Part shown: piece by piece, positions 35,637 to 42,510 of the stretch | How the letters are laid out: the number at the start of each line of letters is the position of its first letter | How positions within the stretch are numbered: position 1 is the stretch's first letter | From: JBGSST01 sp041736915 | Lineage (GTDB): Bacteria; Bdellovibrionota; FAC87; UBA2466 | Direction: 5' to 3' | Length of the DNA stretch: 42,510 nucleotides | NCBI GenBank assembly: GCA_041736915.1 | Contig: JBGSST010000161.1 | Span: 1-42,510, forward strand | The notes under the pieces: generated by a model | The model's input: only the letters and a program-made list of their open reading frames with translations | What the model was told of the DNA's origin: nothing | Database searches by the model: none | Program-made: the position numbers and the translations under genes

Positions 35637-37415
35637 ATGAACCTAAAATTCTTCAAAACTAGCTTCACCCATATTCCCGCCAGCCTCCGGTTGGCCTGGA
35701 AAGCGTCGCCGGCGGGTAGTCTCGGCATCGCGGTTTTGACGGTGCTTTCGGCGCTTTTGCCCCTTTCCATCGCCTACGTCGGCAAGCTGATCGTCGATAG
35801 CGTGGTGGCGGGGTCGCGGCCCCTTACCGAGCAGTGGGTCTTCGTCGAGCTGGGGCTCGTCGCCGCGCAAGCTTTGGTGCAGCGGTTGTTGTTTTTGATG
35901 CGCGCGCAGCTTGGCGCCAAGCTCGGCCTCGACGTGAACATTAGAATTTTGGAGAAGGCGCTTACACTCGAGCTGAGCCACTTCGAGAACTCCGAGTTTT
36001 ACGACAAGATGACCAAAGCACGCCGCGAGGCTTCGTCCCGTCCGGTGGCGATGGTTACCGACATTCTCCAGCTCATTCAAAATCTGCTCACGTTGGTCGG
36101 CTACGTGGCGCTCCTCGTGGCGTTCAGCAAGTGGGCGGTCCTGGCTTTGGTGATCGCCGCTCTGCCGGCAACGGTGGCGGAGATGAAGTTTTCCAACACC
36201 GCCTTTCGCATCCGCAACTGGCGCTCGGCCGACAGCCGCCGGCTGAACTACGTCGAGTACGTTCTCGCCACCGATACGCACGCCAAAGAGGTGAAGGCCT
36301 TGGGGCTCGGCCCCGTGCTGATGGAACGTTACAAGAAAACGGGCCGGCAGTTTTATGAGGAAGATAAACGGCTCGCCGTTCGCCGATCCTTTTGGGCGTA
36401 CGGGCTCTCCTTGCTGGCGCTGGCGGCATTCTACGGCTGCTACCTTCTCATCGCGGTAGCCGCCGCCACGGGGGCGATGACGTTGGGCATGATGACCCTC
36501 TACGTGGTGGCTTTTCGTCAGGGACAGCAGGCGTTTCAATCCTGCCTCACCGCCGTGGGCAGCATGTACGAGCACAACCTCTACATGTCGAACCTGTTCG
36601 AGTACTTTGCGATTCCCATTGTTCAGCGACGGCGCGATCCCGTTCAGCCGGTGAAATCCGGGCGAGGGTTGCGATTCGACAGCGTGGGCTTTCAGTATCC
36701 GGGGCAGAAAGACTGGGCGCTGCGAAACATCACGCTCGAGATTCCCGAAGGGCAGAGTCTCGCCCTCGTCGGTCATAACGGCGCGGGCAAGACCACGTTG
36801 ATTAAATTACTGACTCGCCTCTATGCGCCTACCGAGGGGGCGATCTATCTCGACGGTAAAGACCTCGAGCACTGGGACGAGTCGGAGCTACGCCGCCGGA
36901 TCAGCGTGGTGTTTCAAGACTTCAATAAGTACCAGCTCTCGCTCGGCGAAAATATCGGCCTAGGCAGTGTCGAGCACCTGGAAGACGAGCCACGTATTAC
37001 GAGTGCGCTGGCATTGAGCGGCGGCTCCGAACTTTTGAATCAGCTTCCCGGTGGTTTAAAGACTCCCCTGGGACGCTGGTTTCTCGACGGCCTCGAGCTT
37101 TCTGGCGGCCAGTGGCAGAAAGTGGCGCTGGCTCGCGCCTTCATGCGCGAAGAGGCCGATATTCTCATTCTCGACGAGCCCACGGCGGCGCTGGACGCGG
37201 AAGCGGAGCACGCGGTGTTCGAGCGTTTTCGCGAGCTGACGAAGGGCCGTACTTCGATCTTGATCTCCCACCGGTTTCCTACCGTGCGCATGGCGGATCG
37301 GATCATTGTGATTGAAGGCGGAAAGATCGTGGAGCAAGGCACGCACGAAACTCTAGTGGCCCAGAAAGGCCGCTACGCTCAGCTTTTCACCCTGCAGGCG
37401 CAGGGCTACCTATAA
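35637..37415 (+). CDS. ABC exporter half-transporter (membrane domain fused to ATPase)
   Basis: ATG 35637 gives 592 residues. Six membrane helices (about 20-310) form an exporter fold, with HFENSEFYDKMTKARREASSRP in the first cytoplasmic section, a pattern also seen in transporters of lantibiotic-type peptides. The ATPase has Walker A GHNGAGKT (379-386), LSGGQ (488-492), Walker B with LILDEPTAALD and an H-loop ISHRFPTVRMADR. No C39 peptidase domain is present. It could export the modified peptide, or a lipid as MsbA-like proteins do. It is 66 bases after the kinase, but its GC-rich composition matches the host rather than the cassette, so it may be a native neighbour. Confidence 0.92.
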   Translation: MNLKFFKTSFTHIPASLRLAWKASPAGSLGIAVLTVLSALLPLSIAYVGKLIVDSVVAGSRPLTEQWVFVELGLVAAQALVQRLLFLMRAQLGAKLGLDVNIRILEKALTLELSHFENSEFYDKMTKARREASSRPVAMVTDILQLIQNLLTLVGYVALLVAFSKWAVLALVIAALPATVAEMKFSNTAFRIRNWRSADSRRLNYVEYVLATDTHAKEVKALGLGPVLMERYKKTGRQFYEEDKRLAVRRSFWAYGLSLLALAAFYGCYLLIAVAAATGAMTLGMMTLYVVAFRQGQQAFQSCLTAVGSMYEHNLYMSNLFEYFAIPIVQRRRDPVQPVKSGRGLRFDSVGFQYPGQKDWALRNITLEIPEGQSLALVGHNGAGKTTLIKLLTRLYAPTEGAIYLDGKDLEHWDESELRRRISVVFQDFNKYQLSLGENIGLGSVEHLEDEPRITSALALSGGSELLNQLPGGLKTPLGRWFLDGLELSGGQWQKVALARAFMREEADILILDEPTAALDAEAEHAVFERFRELTKGRTSILISHRFPTVRMADRIIVIEGGKIVEQGTHETLVAQKGRYAQLFTLQAQGYL

Positions 37416-38872
37416 CCGTACTTCACCGGTAGGTGGCAGAATCCTAGGTTGGGAGATTCGCTTCTTTCGAATCGTCCCTCAAAAGACTGGCAAACCGATG
37501 CGCCGCGATTGATGTCGTTTGTATCGACGACGAACGCGTAGCGTCCCGCCTCTAGGGTGGTCTCGGTTTTCGCGACGTCCCACATCGTTCTAAGGCCGCC
37601 GCGGCCAGCAATGGGACGAACCTCGCGAAGGGATATTTTTCCCCCGCTTAAGGGACTCAGTTGATGAAACCCCGCCGGGCTACCGTAATAGTACCCAAAC
37701 GCGTGAAGTGCTCTTTCTCCGATGACGACGACTCCATCCATCGGCGGGCTCGAGCGCAGAATCGTTGCGGCGTTTCGAAAGTCAGCTTGTGCATTCTCGA
37801 GAACGGTAGGGGCGACCAGCAAAACCGCTAGGGCGAGAACTAGCGGAGCCGCTCTGCGCCACTTTTCGACCGCTACTAGCACGGCTACCGATAACATCGT
37901 GCCCATGGGAATCAGCAGATGCACGAGGTAGCGGGCTACGGGGAAGTGCCCCCAGTTCCCCTTTTCACCCAGAAACCCGTACACCATACATAGGCTGGTG
38001 ACGCTAACGGCGGTCATAATGGCGAGCTCGCGCTTGAGGCCAGCAAGCCACAGTCGATGACCGCCGTACGCCACGACCAATAGGAACAAGGGAATCCCGA
38101 CGAACTGGGCACCTGGGGCGTTCAGGAACGCGGGCCCATCGTACCAAAAGAAAGTGCCAAGGTAGCGAGCGACCGACAGTACGGGCGTTGGCTCCAATAC
38201 GGGTAAAACGTAGTTCACCCTCATCGTCAGTAGCGCGGGTAGGCAGCCCACCGAGGTGGCGGCAACGAGTAGCGCAGTTTTTCGGTAAGTACGGTTACGA
38301 AAAGTTTCCCAAATTATGACGATGAAAAAGCCAACGAGAATGTGGGCAGTTATGTAATGGCAGTTGCTCGTGAATGCTACGCTGGCGGAGTACAGAGCGA
38401 AGTTGATCGCCCGCGGGTCTCGTACGACCCGTAAAAAGGTAAGATACAAAAGCGGAACCGCGAGCAGCAAGAACGCGTATGGACGAGCCTCGACGCTGTA
38501 GTAAATGGCGGCCGGCCAAACGGAGAAAAGGGAGGCTCCTATCCAGCCAAGGGTGGCAGCTTTATCCTCTCCCCAAGCGGGGCGTGCTAACTCGCGCAGA
38601 AAAGCTCCGAATGCGGCGACCGCGGCTCCCCCGGTAAGAATAGGTACAAAGTGCAATGCGAACAGAGAGGTATCGCCGGCAATCCACATCCAGAGGTAGA
38701 TCAACGTGCGGGGCAGAATAGGATCGGCGGTCCAGGAATCCATGCCGAGTACTTCCATCCACAATGCGATCTCGTCCTGCCATATTCCCCAGTTTGCCAG
38801 GTAGTGAACTCTTAACGCGTAGCCGCCCATCGTAATCAAGAGCAGGCCAGGGAAAAAAGATCGCGGCCTCAT
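37406..38872 (-). CDS. GT39/ArnT-like membrane glycosyltransferase
   Basis: ATG 38872 gives 488 residues; upstream in-frame residues lie inside the FkbM gene. The N-terminus has one helix followed by the periplasmic acidic motif WGIWQDEIALWM, the DE pair expected in PMT/ArnT-type enzymes that use polyprenyl-phosphate sugars. About ten more hydrophobic segments follow to about residue 370, then a soluble C-terminal domain. It probably adds a sugar to a lipid or protein on the periplasmic face. Its start overlaps the FkbM stop (ATGA), and its stop overlaps the ABC transporter stop by 10 bases. Confidence 0.82.
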   Translation of the reverse strand: MRPRSFFPGLLLITMGGYALRVHYLANWGIWQDEIALWMEVLGMDSWTADPILPRTLIYLWMWIAGDTSLFALHFVPILTGGAAVAAFGAFLRELARPAWGEDKAATLGWIGASLFSVWPAAIYYSVEARPYAFLLLAVPLLYLTFLRVVRDPRAINFALYSASVAFTSNCHYITAHILVGFFIVIIWETFRNRTYRKTALLVAATSVGCLPALLTMRVNYVLPVLEPTPVLSVARYLGTFFWYDGPAFLNAPGAQFVGIPLFLLVVAYGGHRLWLAGLKRELAIMTAVSVTSLCMVYGFLGEKGNWGHFPVARYLVHLLIPMGTMLSVAVLVAVEKWRRAAPLVLALAVLLVAPTVLENAQADFRNAATILRSSPPMDGVVVIGERALHAFGYYYGSPAGFHQLSPLSGGKISLREVRPIAGRGGLRTMWDVAKTETTLEAGRYAFVVDTNDINRGASVCQSFEGRFERSESPNLGFCHLPVKYGYR

Positions 38873-39684
38873 GCGGAACGGGTCACCACAATGTCGGTGC
38901 TCCCTAGCGTGATGAGGTCTCGCCAATCCGAAACTGGCCGAGTCTGGCCGGTCGGCGTGACCCGGGAAATCGTGCCGTATCCGAAACTTTTTAGAAAGGC
39001 GAAGAGCTCCGCGGGGTCGGAACCCGTTCTTTGTAGAAGGGAGGGCGCGAACTCTAAACAGAGAGTGAGCGATCTCGCGTTGGCCAGGATGCCCTTCATT
39101 CCTTCGAGTGCGTGCCGTTCAGATCCTTGCAGATCCAGCTTCACGAAAGTTACGTCCGCAAGCGATAGTCCTTGTTCATCCGTCAGGCTATCCAGCGTTC
39201 GGACAGAAACGGCTAACGCCTGGTGCCCGTTCCCAGTTTGGTTTGGGCTTAGCAAATGATGATCCCCACGGTGGTAAGGATGCACGCGGAGCGCTCCGCG
39301 ATGATTACTGCTTCCCAGCGCCACCGGCAGACAACGCACGCGATCAAATTGGGACAGCCGAGAAACCAGAGATCGGAAACAGTGGGGCTCCGGTTCGATG
39401 CTGAGCAAACCGCAGCCGGGAGCCAGCGCTCGCACGAGGGCTTTGGAAATGACGCCGAAGTTTGCGCCCGCGTCGATTAGATGGCCATTGCCCAGAATGT
39501 CATGGTTGCGATTCAGCCAACGGAGCACGTTGCCGTCGAAGAAATACTTGTACGCGGGGTACAACGCTTCGTACGCGCGGTGATAGCCCGGGACCGCATC
39601 GAGCTGCGACCGATGCGCGAGCTCGACGGCGCGAACCAGGTATCTGGTCACGGCCCTTTGTCCGGCTAAGTCTGTGCGGTCCAT
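38869..39684 (-). CDS. FkbM-family methyltransferase
   Basis: The reading frame is open to 39807, which would overlap the plus-strand gene at 39776, so I choose ATG 39684 (271 residues). SAM motif I HLIDAGANFGVISKAL lies at about 67-82, and the FkbM motif VKLDLQGSERHALEGM at about 180-195. FkbM enzymes O-methylate sugars or lipids. Coupling to the GT39-like gene (ATGA overlap) suggests both modify one glycan. The start is uncertain because no ribosome site is obvious before 39684. Confidence 0.85.
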   Translation of the reverse strand: MDRTDLAGQRAVTRYLVRAVELAHRSQLDAVPGYHRAYEALYPAYKYFFDGNVLRWLNRNHDILGNGHLIDAGANFGVISKALVRALAPGCGLLSIEPEPHCFRSLVSRLSQFDRVRCLPVALGSSNHRGALRVHPYHRGDHHLLSPNQTGNGHQALAVSVRTLDSLTDEQGLSLADVTFVKLDLQGSERHALEGMKGILANARSLTLCLEFAPSLLQRTGSDPAELFAFLKSFGYGTISRVTPTGQTRPVSDWRDLITLGSTDIVVTRSA

Positions 39685-39732
39685 GTAATGGTATCGGCGG
39701 ATAGACCGGGAAATGTGAGGAAGATTACACTT

Positions 39733-39744
39733 TTTAGATCTAAA
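39733..39744. promoter_or_regulatory. 12-base perfect palindrome between divergent genes
   Basis: TTTAGATCTAAA is a perfect 12-base palindrome in the 91-base gap between the FkbM gene and the plus-strand gene at 39776. It may be an operator for either gene or a chance AT-rich repeat. Confidence 0.35.
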
Positions 39745-39775
39745 GACGACGCGCTGCCTTACCGATGAGTCCAGC

Positions 39776-40858
39776 ATGAAAACGAACAAATTTTTGTGGG
39801 CCCTCACTCTCGTTCTGGTGGCTGGCCTTTACACCAGTCCCCTCCGTTCGGAAGAAGCTCCGGATGAGGCGCCGCCCCCGATCGATTCCGTCGCGGAAGA
39901 AGGTCCGGGTGAACCTCCTCCGTCCGCCGATGCCGGTGACCCCACGGCGGCTCCGTCGGAACCGCAGGTTCAGTACAATCCGGATGGCGCAGAAGAAGCT
40001 CCGGCTCCGCAGCCCGAGACTCGCAAAAAGGTTCGCGCGCAAACGCCGCCCCCCGCAAAAGTTCACCCCAAGGTAGTGCACGAAGAAGAGTCGCAGCCGG
40101 CGGTAGCCGAGCAGCACCAAGCGGCGGAGGCATCCGATGAGCACCGCACGGCGCGCGAAGAAGCCATCACCGATCGCGTGAAGGCCCTCGTAAAACGCTT
40201 TGATGCCCGCGACCGCAAGGGCAATGAGTTTCCCTCGCTGGTCGTTGAAACCGCGATTCGCGCGGAATTCATGCGCCGCACGGAAGGAAACGTAGGTCCC
40301 GCGTGGATGAAAAAGCGCACGCGCGAAGCCGACAAGGAAGTCGCGCTCGATAACCTCGAGATGCTCCTCACCTACGCCGAGAAGCTCGGCTGGGCGACCA
40401 AGAAAGGCCAGACCGCCAAGGACGCCGCCAAAGATTTGCTGGATACGAAGATGCTGGCCGTGAAAGCCGTGGTGGATAAGTACAACTACCGCCGGGGCAT
40501 GGACGATAACCACACGACCTTCTCTCCGGCCAAGGGCTTGAGCCCGGTCGGCAAGGTAGAGCTCGGACGCCGCCGCAACTTAGGTGCCGGACTGATTGCC
40601 GGTGAGGACTACGCTCCGATCACTACGAAAAAATACGACGATTTTGCCAAGAAGTATCGCGAGGCGCTGACCAAGTCGGTATCCGAGTACGAGAAGCTGG
40701 CCCGCCTGATGGGTGGCGGAACGGGTAACTCGGCGGCCGCGGCTCCCGCGGTAGCGGCGGCGAAGGAAAAAAAAGTCGATCGCAAGCCGGCCTCCAAGGC
40801 CGCTCCCGAAAAAGCCACTAAGAAAAAGAAGCGCCGTCGTTCGTCGGACGAAGAATAA
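39776..40858 (+). CDS. secreted low-complexity protein of unknown function
   Basis: The 360-residue protein has a signal peptide (about 1-24), then a Pro/Glu/Ala-rich low-complexity stretch (about 25-120), a folded-looking central region (about 125-315) with repeated charged helices, and a Lys/Arg-rich tail (about 335-360, KATKKKKRRRSS). The acidic-Pro then basic-tail pattern suggests binding to polyanions such as nucleic acid, lipopolysaccharide or cell wall. No family is recognised. A bidirectional terminator follows. The start at ATG 39776 has only a weak ribosome site. Confidence 0.78.
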   Translation: MKTNKFLWALTLVLVAGLYTSPLRSEEAPDEAPPPIDSVAEEGPGEPPPSADAGDPTAAPSEPQVQYNPDGAEEAPAPQPETRKKVRAQTPPPAKVHPKVVHEEESQPAVAEQHQAAEASDEHRTAREEAITDRVKALVKRFDARDRKGNEFPSLVVETAIRAEFMRRTEGNVGPAWMKKRTREADKEVALDNLEMLLTYAEKLGWATKKGQTAKDAAKDLLDTKMLAVKAVVDKYNYRRGMDDNHTTFSPAKGLSPVGKVELGRRRNLGAGLIAGEDYAPITTKKYDDFAKKYREALTKSVSEYEKLARLMGGGTGNSAAAAPAVAAAKEKKVDRKPASKAAPEKATKKKKRRRSSDEE

Positions 40859-40884
40859 CTCTTAAGCAGTCTGTATGAAGGCCG

Positions 40885-40919
40885 AAAAGCCCGTACCCCG
40901 AGAGGGATACGGGCTTTTT
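40885..40919. terminator. bidirectional Rho-independent terminator
   Basis: AAAAGCCCGTA (40885-40895) pairs with TACGGGCTTTT (40908-40918), with an extra CCC/GGG inside. T-runs on the plus strand and A-runs before the stem allow it to stop both the gene at 39776 and the convergent phoH gene. Confidence 0.85.
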
Positions 40920-40936
40920 CATTTTTTATAAGACGA

Positions 40937-42271
40937 TTACAGCAGGTTCGTGGCGATCTCCGCGAGCGCCGAGCGCTCACCCTTCACCATCGTGGTGTGG
41001 GCCGAGATCTCTTCGTTCTTGAACCGTTCCACCACGTACGTGAGGCCGTTGTTGCTGGAGTCCACGTACGGGTTATCGATCTGGTAACAGTCGCCCGTCA
41101 GCACCACCTTGGTGCCCTCGCCGGCACGCGTGATGATCGTTTTGATCTCGTGCGGAGTTAAGTTCTGGGCTTCGTCCACGATGAGGAACTGGTAGGCCAA
41201 GCTACGGCCGCGGATATAAGTCAGCGGTTCGATGTGCAGCATGCCCTGATTGATCAGCTCCTGCCACGCCCGGCGGTTGCCGCGCTTGGAGGCCTTTTCG
41301 GTGTTGCCCGCCCCCGACACGATGAAGTCGATGTTGTCGAAGATGGGCTGCATCCAGGGATTCAGCTTCTCCTCGATCTCACCCGGCAGGTAACCGATGT
41401 CTTTACCGAGCGGGAAGATGGGACGAGATACCAACAGCTTCTGGTACTTGCCTTCGTCGATGGTTTTGCGCAGACCGCAAGCCAGCGCCATCAACGTTTT
41501 ACCGGTACCGGCCTTACCGACCAGGCTCACCAGCTGAACGCTGTCATCCATCAACGCGTCGAGCACGAAGTTTTGCTCGAGGTTGCGCGCCTTGATGCCC
41601 CATACGCCGTCCGGTGGAATCCGCAGGGCCACCATCTCTTTCGTAGCGGCGTTGTAACGCCCCTGCGCGACTCGCTCACGATTGTGCTGGTCGACCAAAG
41701 TCACGTAGGTGTTTGGGTGAAGTCCTTTGTCCTGAATCGGAAACCGGCGATCGTGGGTGAAGCTGTCGATCACCTCGCTCGGCACGTCGTACGTCGTCAC
41801 GCCGCTATAAAGCTCTTCGAGGGTGACCCGGCTCGGCTCGAAATCCACCGAGAACAGTCCGAGCGCATCCGCTTTGATGCGAAGGTTTACGTCCTTCGTA
41901 ACGAAAACGATGGGCTGGTTGGGCTTTTCCTGCCGAAGCTTTAACGCTACCGCGAGAATACGATGATCGTTCTTGTCCGACTTGAGGTCGGCGGGAAGGT
42001 ACTTATCCCCTTCCTTGTACAGATCTACGCTGAGTAAACCCTTTTTGGGGCCAAGCTCCACGCCGGTGATCAGCGACCCGCGCTTACGTATTTCATCCAG
42101 GTATCTCGCGAACTGACGAGCGTTACGGCCAATTTCGGTGAGCTCTTTCTTGAAACGATCCATCTCTTCGAGACAGGTGATCGGAATCACCACGTGATTG
42201 TCCTCGAAGCGATAGATGCACTGCGGATCGTAAAGAATGACGCTCGTATCTAGAACGAAGATTTTTTTCAA
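40937..42271 (-). CDS. PIN-PhoH ATPase
   Basis: The 444-residue protein fuses an N-terminal PIN nuclease domain (about 1-140; acidic residues D8 in VLDTSV, E35/E36, and D127 in TKDVNL) to a C-terminal PhoH ATPase with Walker A GKAGTGKT (252-259) and LIVDEAQNLTPHE as Walker B. PIN-PhoH (PhoH2-type) proteins are RNA helicase/nuclease candidates. Here the start overlaps the protease gene stop by 4 bases on the minus strand. The bidirectional terminator lies just past its stop. Confidence 0.95.
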   Translation of the reverse strand: MKKIFVLDTSVILYDPQCIYRFEDNHVVIPITCLEEMDRFKKELTEIGRNARQFARYLDEIRKRGSLITGVELGPKKGLLSVDLYKEGDKYLPADLKSDKNDHRILAVALKLRQEKPNQPIVFVTKDVNLRIKADALGLFSVDFEPSRVTLEELYSGVTTYDVPSEVIDSFTHDRRFPIQDKGLHPNTYVTLVDQHNRERVAQGRYNAATKEMVALRIPPDGVWGIKARNLEQNFVLDALMDDSVQLVSLVGKAGTGKTLMALACGLRKTIDEGKYQKLLVSRPIFPLGKDIGYLPGEIEEKLNPWMQPIFDNIDFIVSGAGNTEKASKRGNRRAWQELINQGMLHIEPLTYIRGRSLAYQFLIVDEAQNLTPHEIKTIITRAGEGTKVVLTGDCYQIDNPYVDSSNNGLTYVVERFKNEEISAHTTMVKGERSALAEIATNLL

Positions 42272-42510
42272 TGCAGCAGTATCCTTGAAATGTCGTTGAA
42301 GAGCGTAAGACCCACGAGGAAGAGGATGAACACCATCCCAACCTGATTAGCCATTTCCATCGTTCGGATGGAAACCGGCCGGCCCTTGATGCCTTCAATG
42401 ATGAAGAACAGCAAATGCCCGCCGTCGAGAACGGGAACGGGGAACAGATTCAAGAGAAACAAGTTGATGCTGATGAGGGCCATCATCTGAAGAAACGGGA
42501 TGATGCCCGC
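42268..42510 (-). CDS. RseP-like M50 site-2 protease, C-terminal end (partial)
   Basis: The frame is open to the window edge, with 80 residues visible. It matches the end of RseP: MALISINLFLLNLFPVPVLDGGHLLFF contains the NxxPxPxLDG motif whose Asp is the third zinc ligand. A last membrane helix follows (about 55-75). RseP-like proteases cut anti-sigma factors or other membrane proteins within the bilayer. An ATG at 42486 inside the frame is not the true start. It overlaps phoH by 4 bases. Confidence 0.93.
   Translation of the reverse strand, partial: AGIIPFLQMMALISINLFLLNLFPVPVLDGGHLLFFIIEGIKGRPVSIRTMEMANQVGMVFILFLVGLTLFNDISRILLH

Noticed and set aside
35643..36776. Long antisense frame (377 residues) inside the ABC transporter gene
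   Set aside because: Composition is a His/Arg/Gln-rich shadow of a GC-rich gene; the plus-strand product has clear exporter motifs.

Overview
The window looks like a compact chromosome segment of a Gram-negative bacterium, most likely from the Bdellovibrionota or a related former deltaproteobacterial group. That placement is inference. It rests on a CarD-family regulator next to ispD-ispF-cysS, a small ribbon-helix-helix gene in front of lepA-lepB, and many secreted proteins without recognisable families. Gram-negative status is firmer: there is a LolA-like protein, an outer-membrane barrel, Lol/FtsX-type transporter parts, an HtrA protease and an RseP-like protease. Genes are tightly packed with many 4-base start/stop or stop/stop overlaps. 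No intergenic gap exceeds 300 bases, and I see no insertion sequence, phage gene or CRISPR array.

Layout. 1-4.4 kb: an RRM RNA-binding protein, then a converging set of LolA-like protein, outer-membrane barrel, FtsX-type permease and LolD-type ATPase. 4.5-10.2 kb: a glycosyltransferase/methyltransferase fusion, tRNA-Arg(UCG), a secreted unknown, a periplasmic thioredoxin-TPR protein and a hybrid-like histidine kinase. 10.2-16 kb: a Cys-rich membrane protein, then a central-carbon operon icd-mdh-sucC-sucD-ndk (minus strand) with a clear promoter at one end and a clear terminator at the other. 16.1-25.3 kb: an HtrA protease, secreted unknowns, a signal-peptide-bearing methyltransferase, a PilZ protein, a coiled-coil DNA-binding candidate, a BatE-like protein, and a DivIVA-YggS-Maf set. 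25.5-31.5 kb: carD-ispD-ispF-cysS facing lepB-lepA-RHH.

31.5-35.6 kb is the most unusual part. It is visibly more AT-rich than its flanks and holds a minus-strand unit of a 44-residue peptide gene (too short for ordinary gene calling), a dipeptide/oligopeptide-type solute-binding protein and a YcaO-family enzyme. A membrane histidine kinase lies divergently across a 144-base intergenic region, followed by an ABC half-transporter of ordinary base composition. There is no Opp permease, no E1/ThiF-like or TfuA YcaO partner, and no response regulator nearby. I propose a YcaO-modified peptide made, exported and sensed by this cassette; the function is hypothesis, while the gene content and arrangement are seen.

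37.4-42.5 kb: a GT39-like membrane glycosyltransferase and an FkbM methyltransferase that overlap, a low-complexity secreted protein, a bidirectional terminator, a PIN-PhoH ATPase and the 3' end of an RseP-like site-2 protease.
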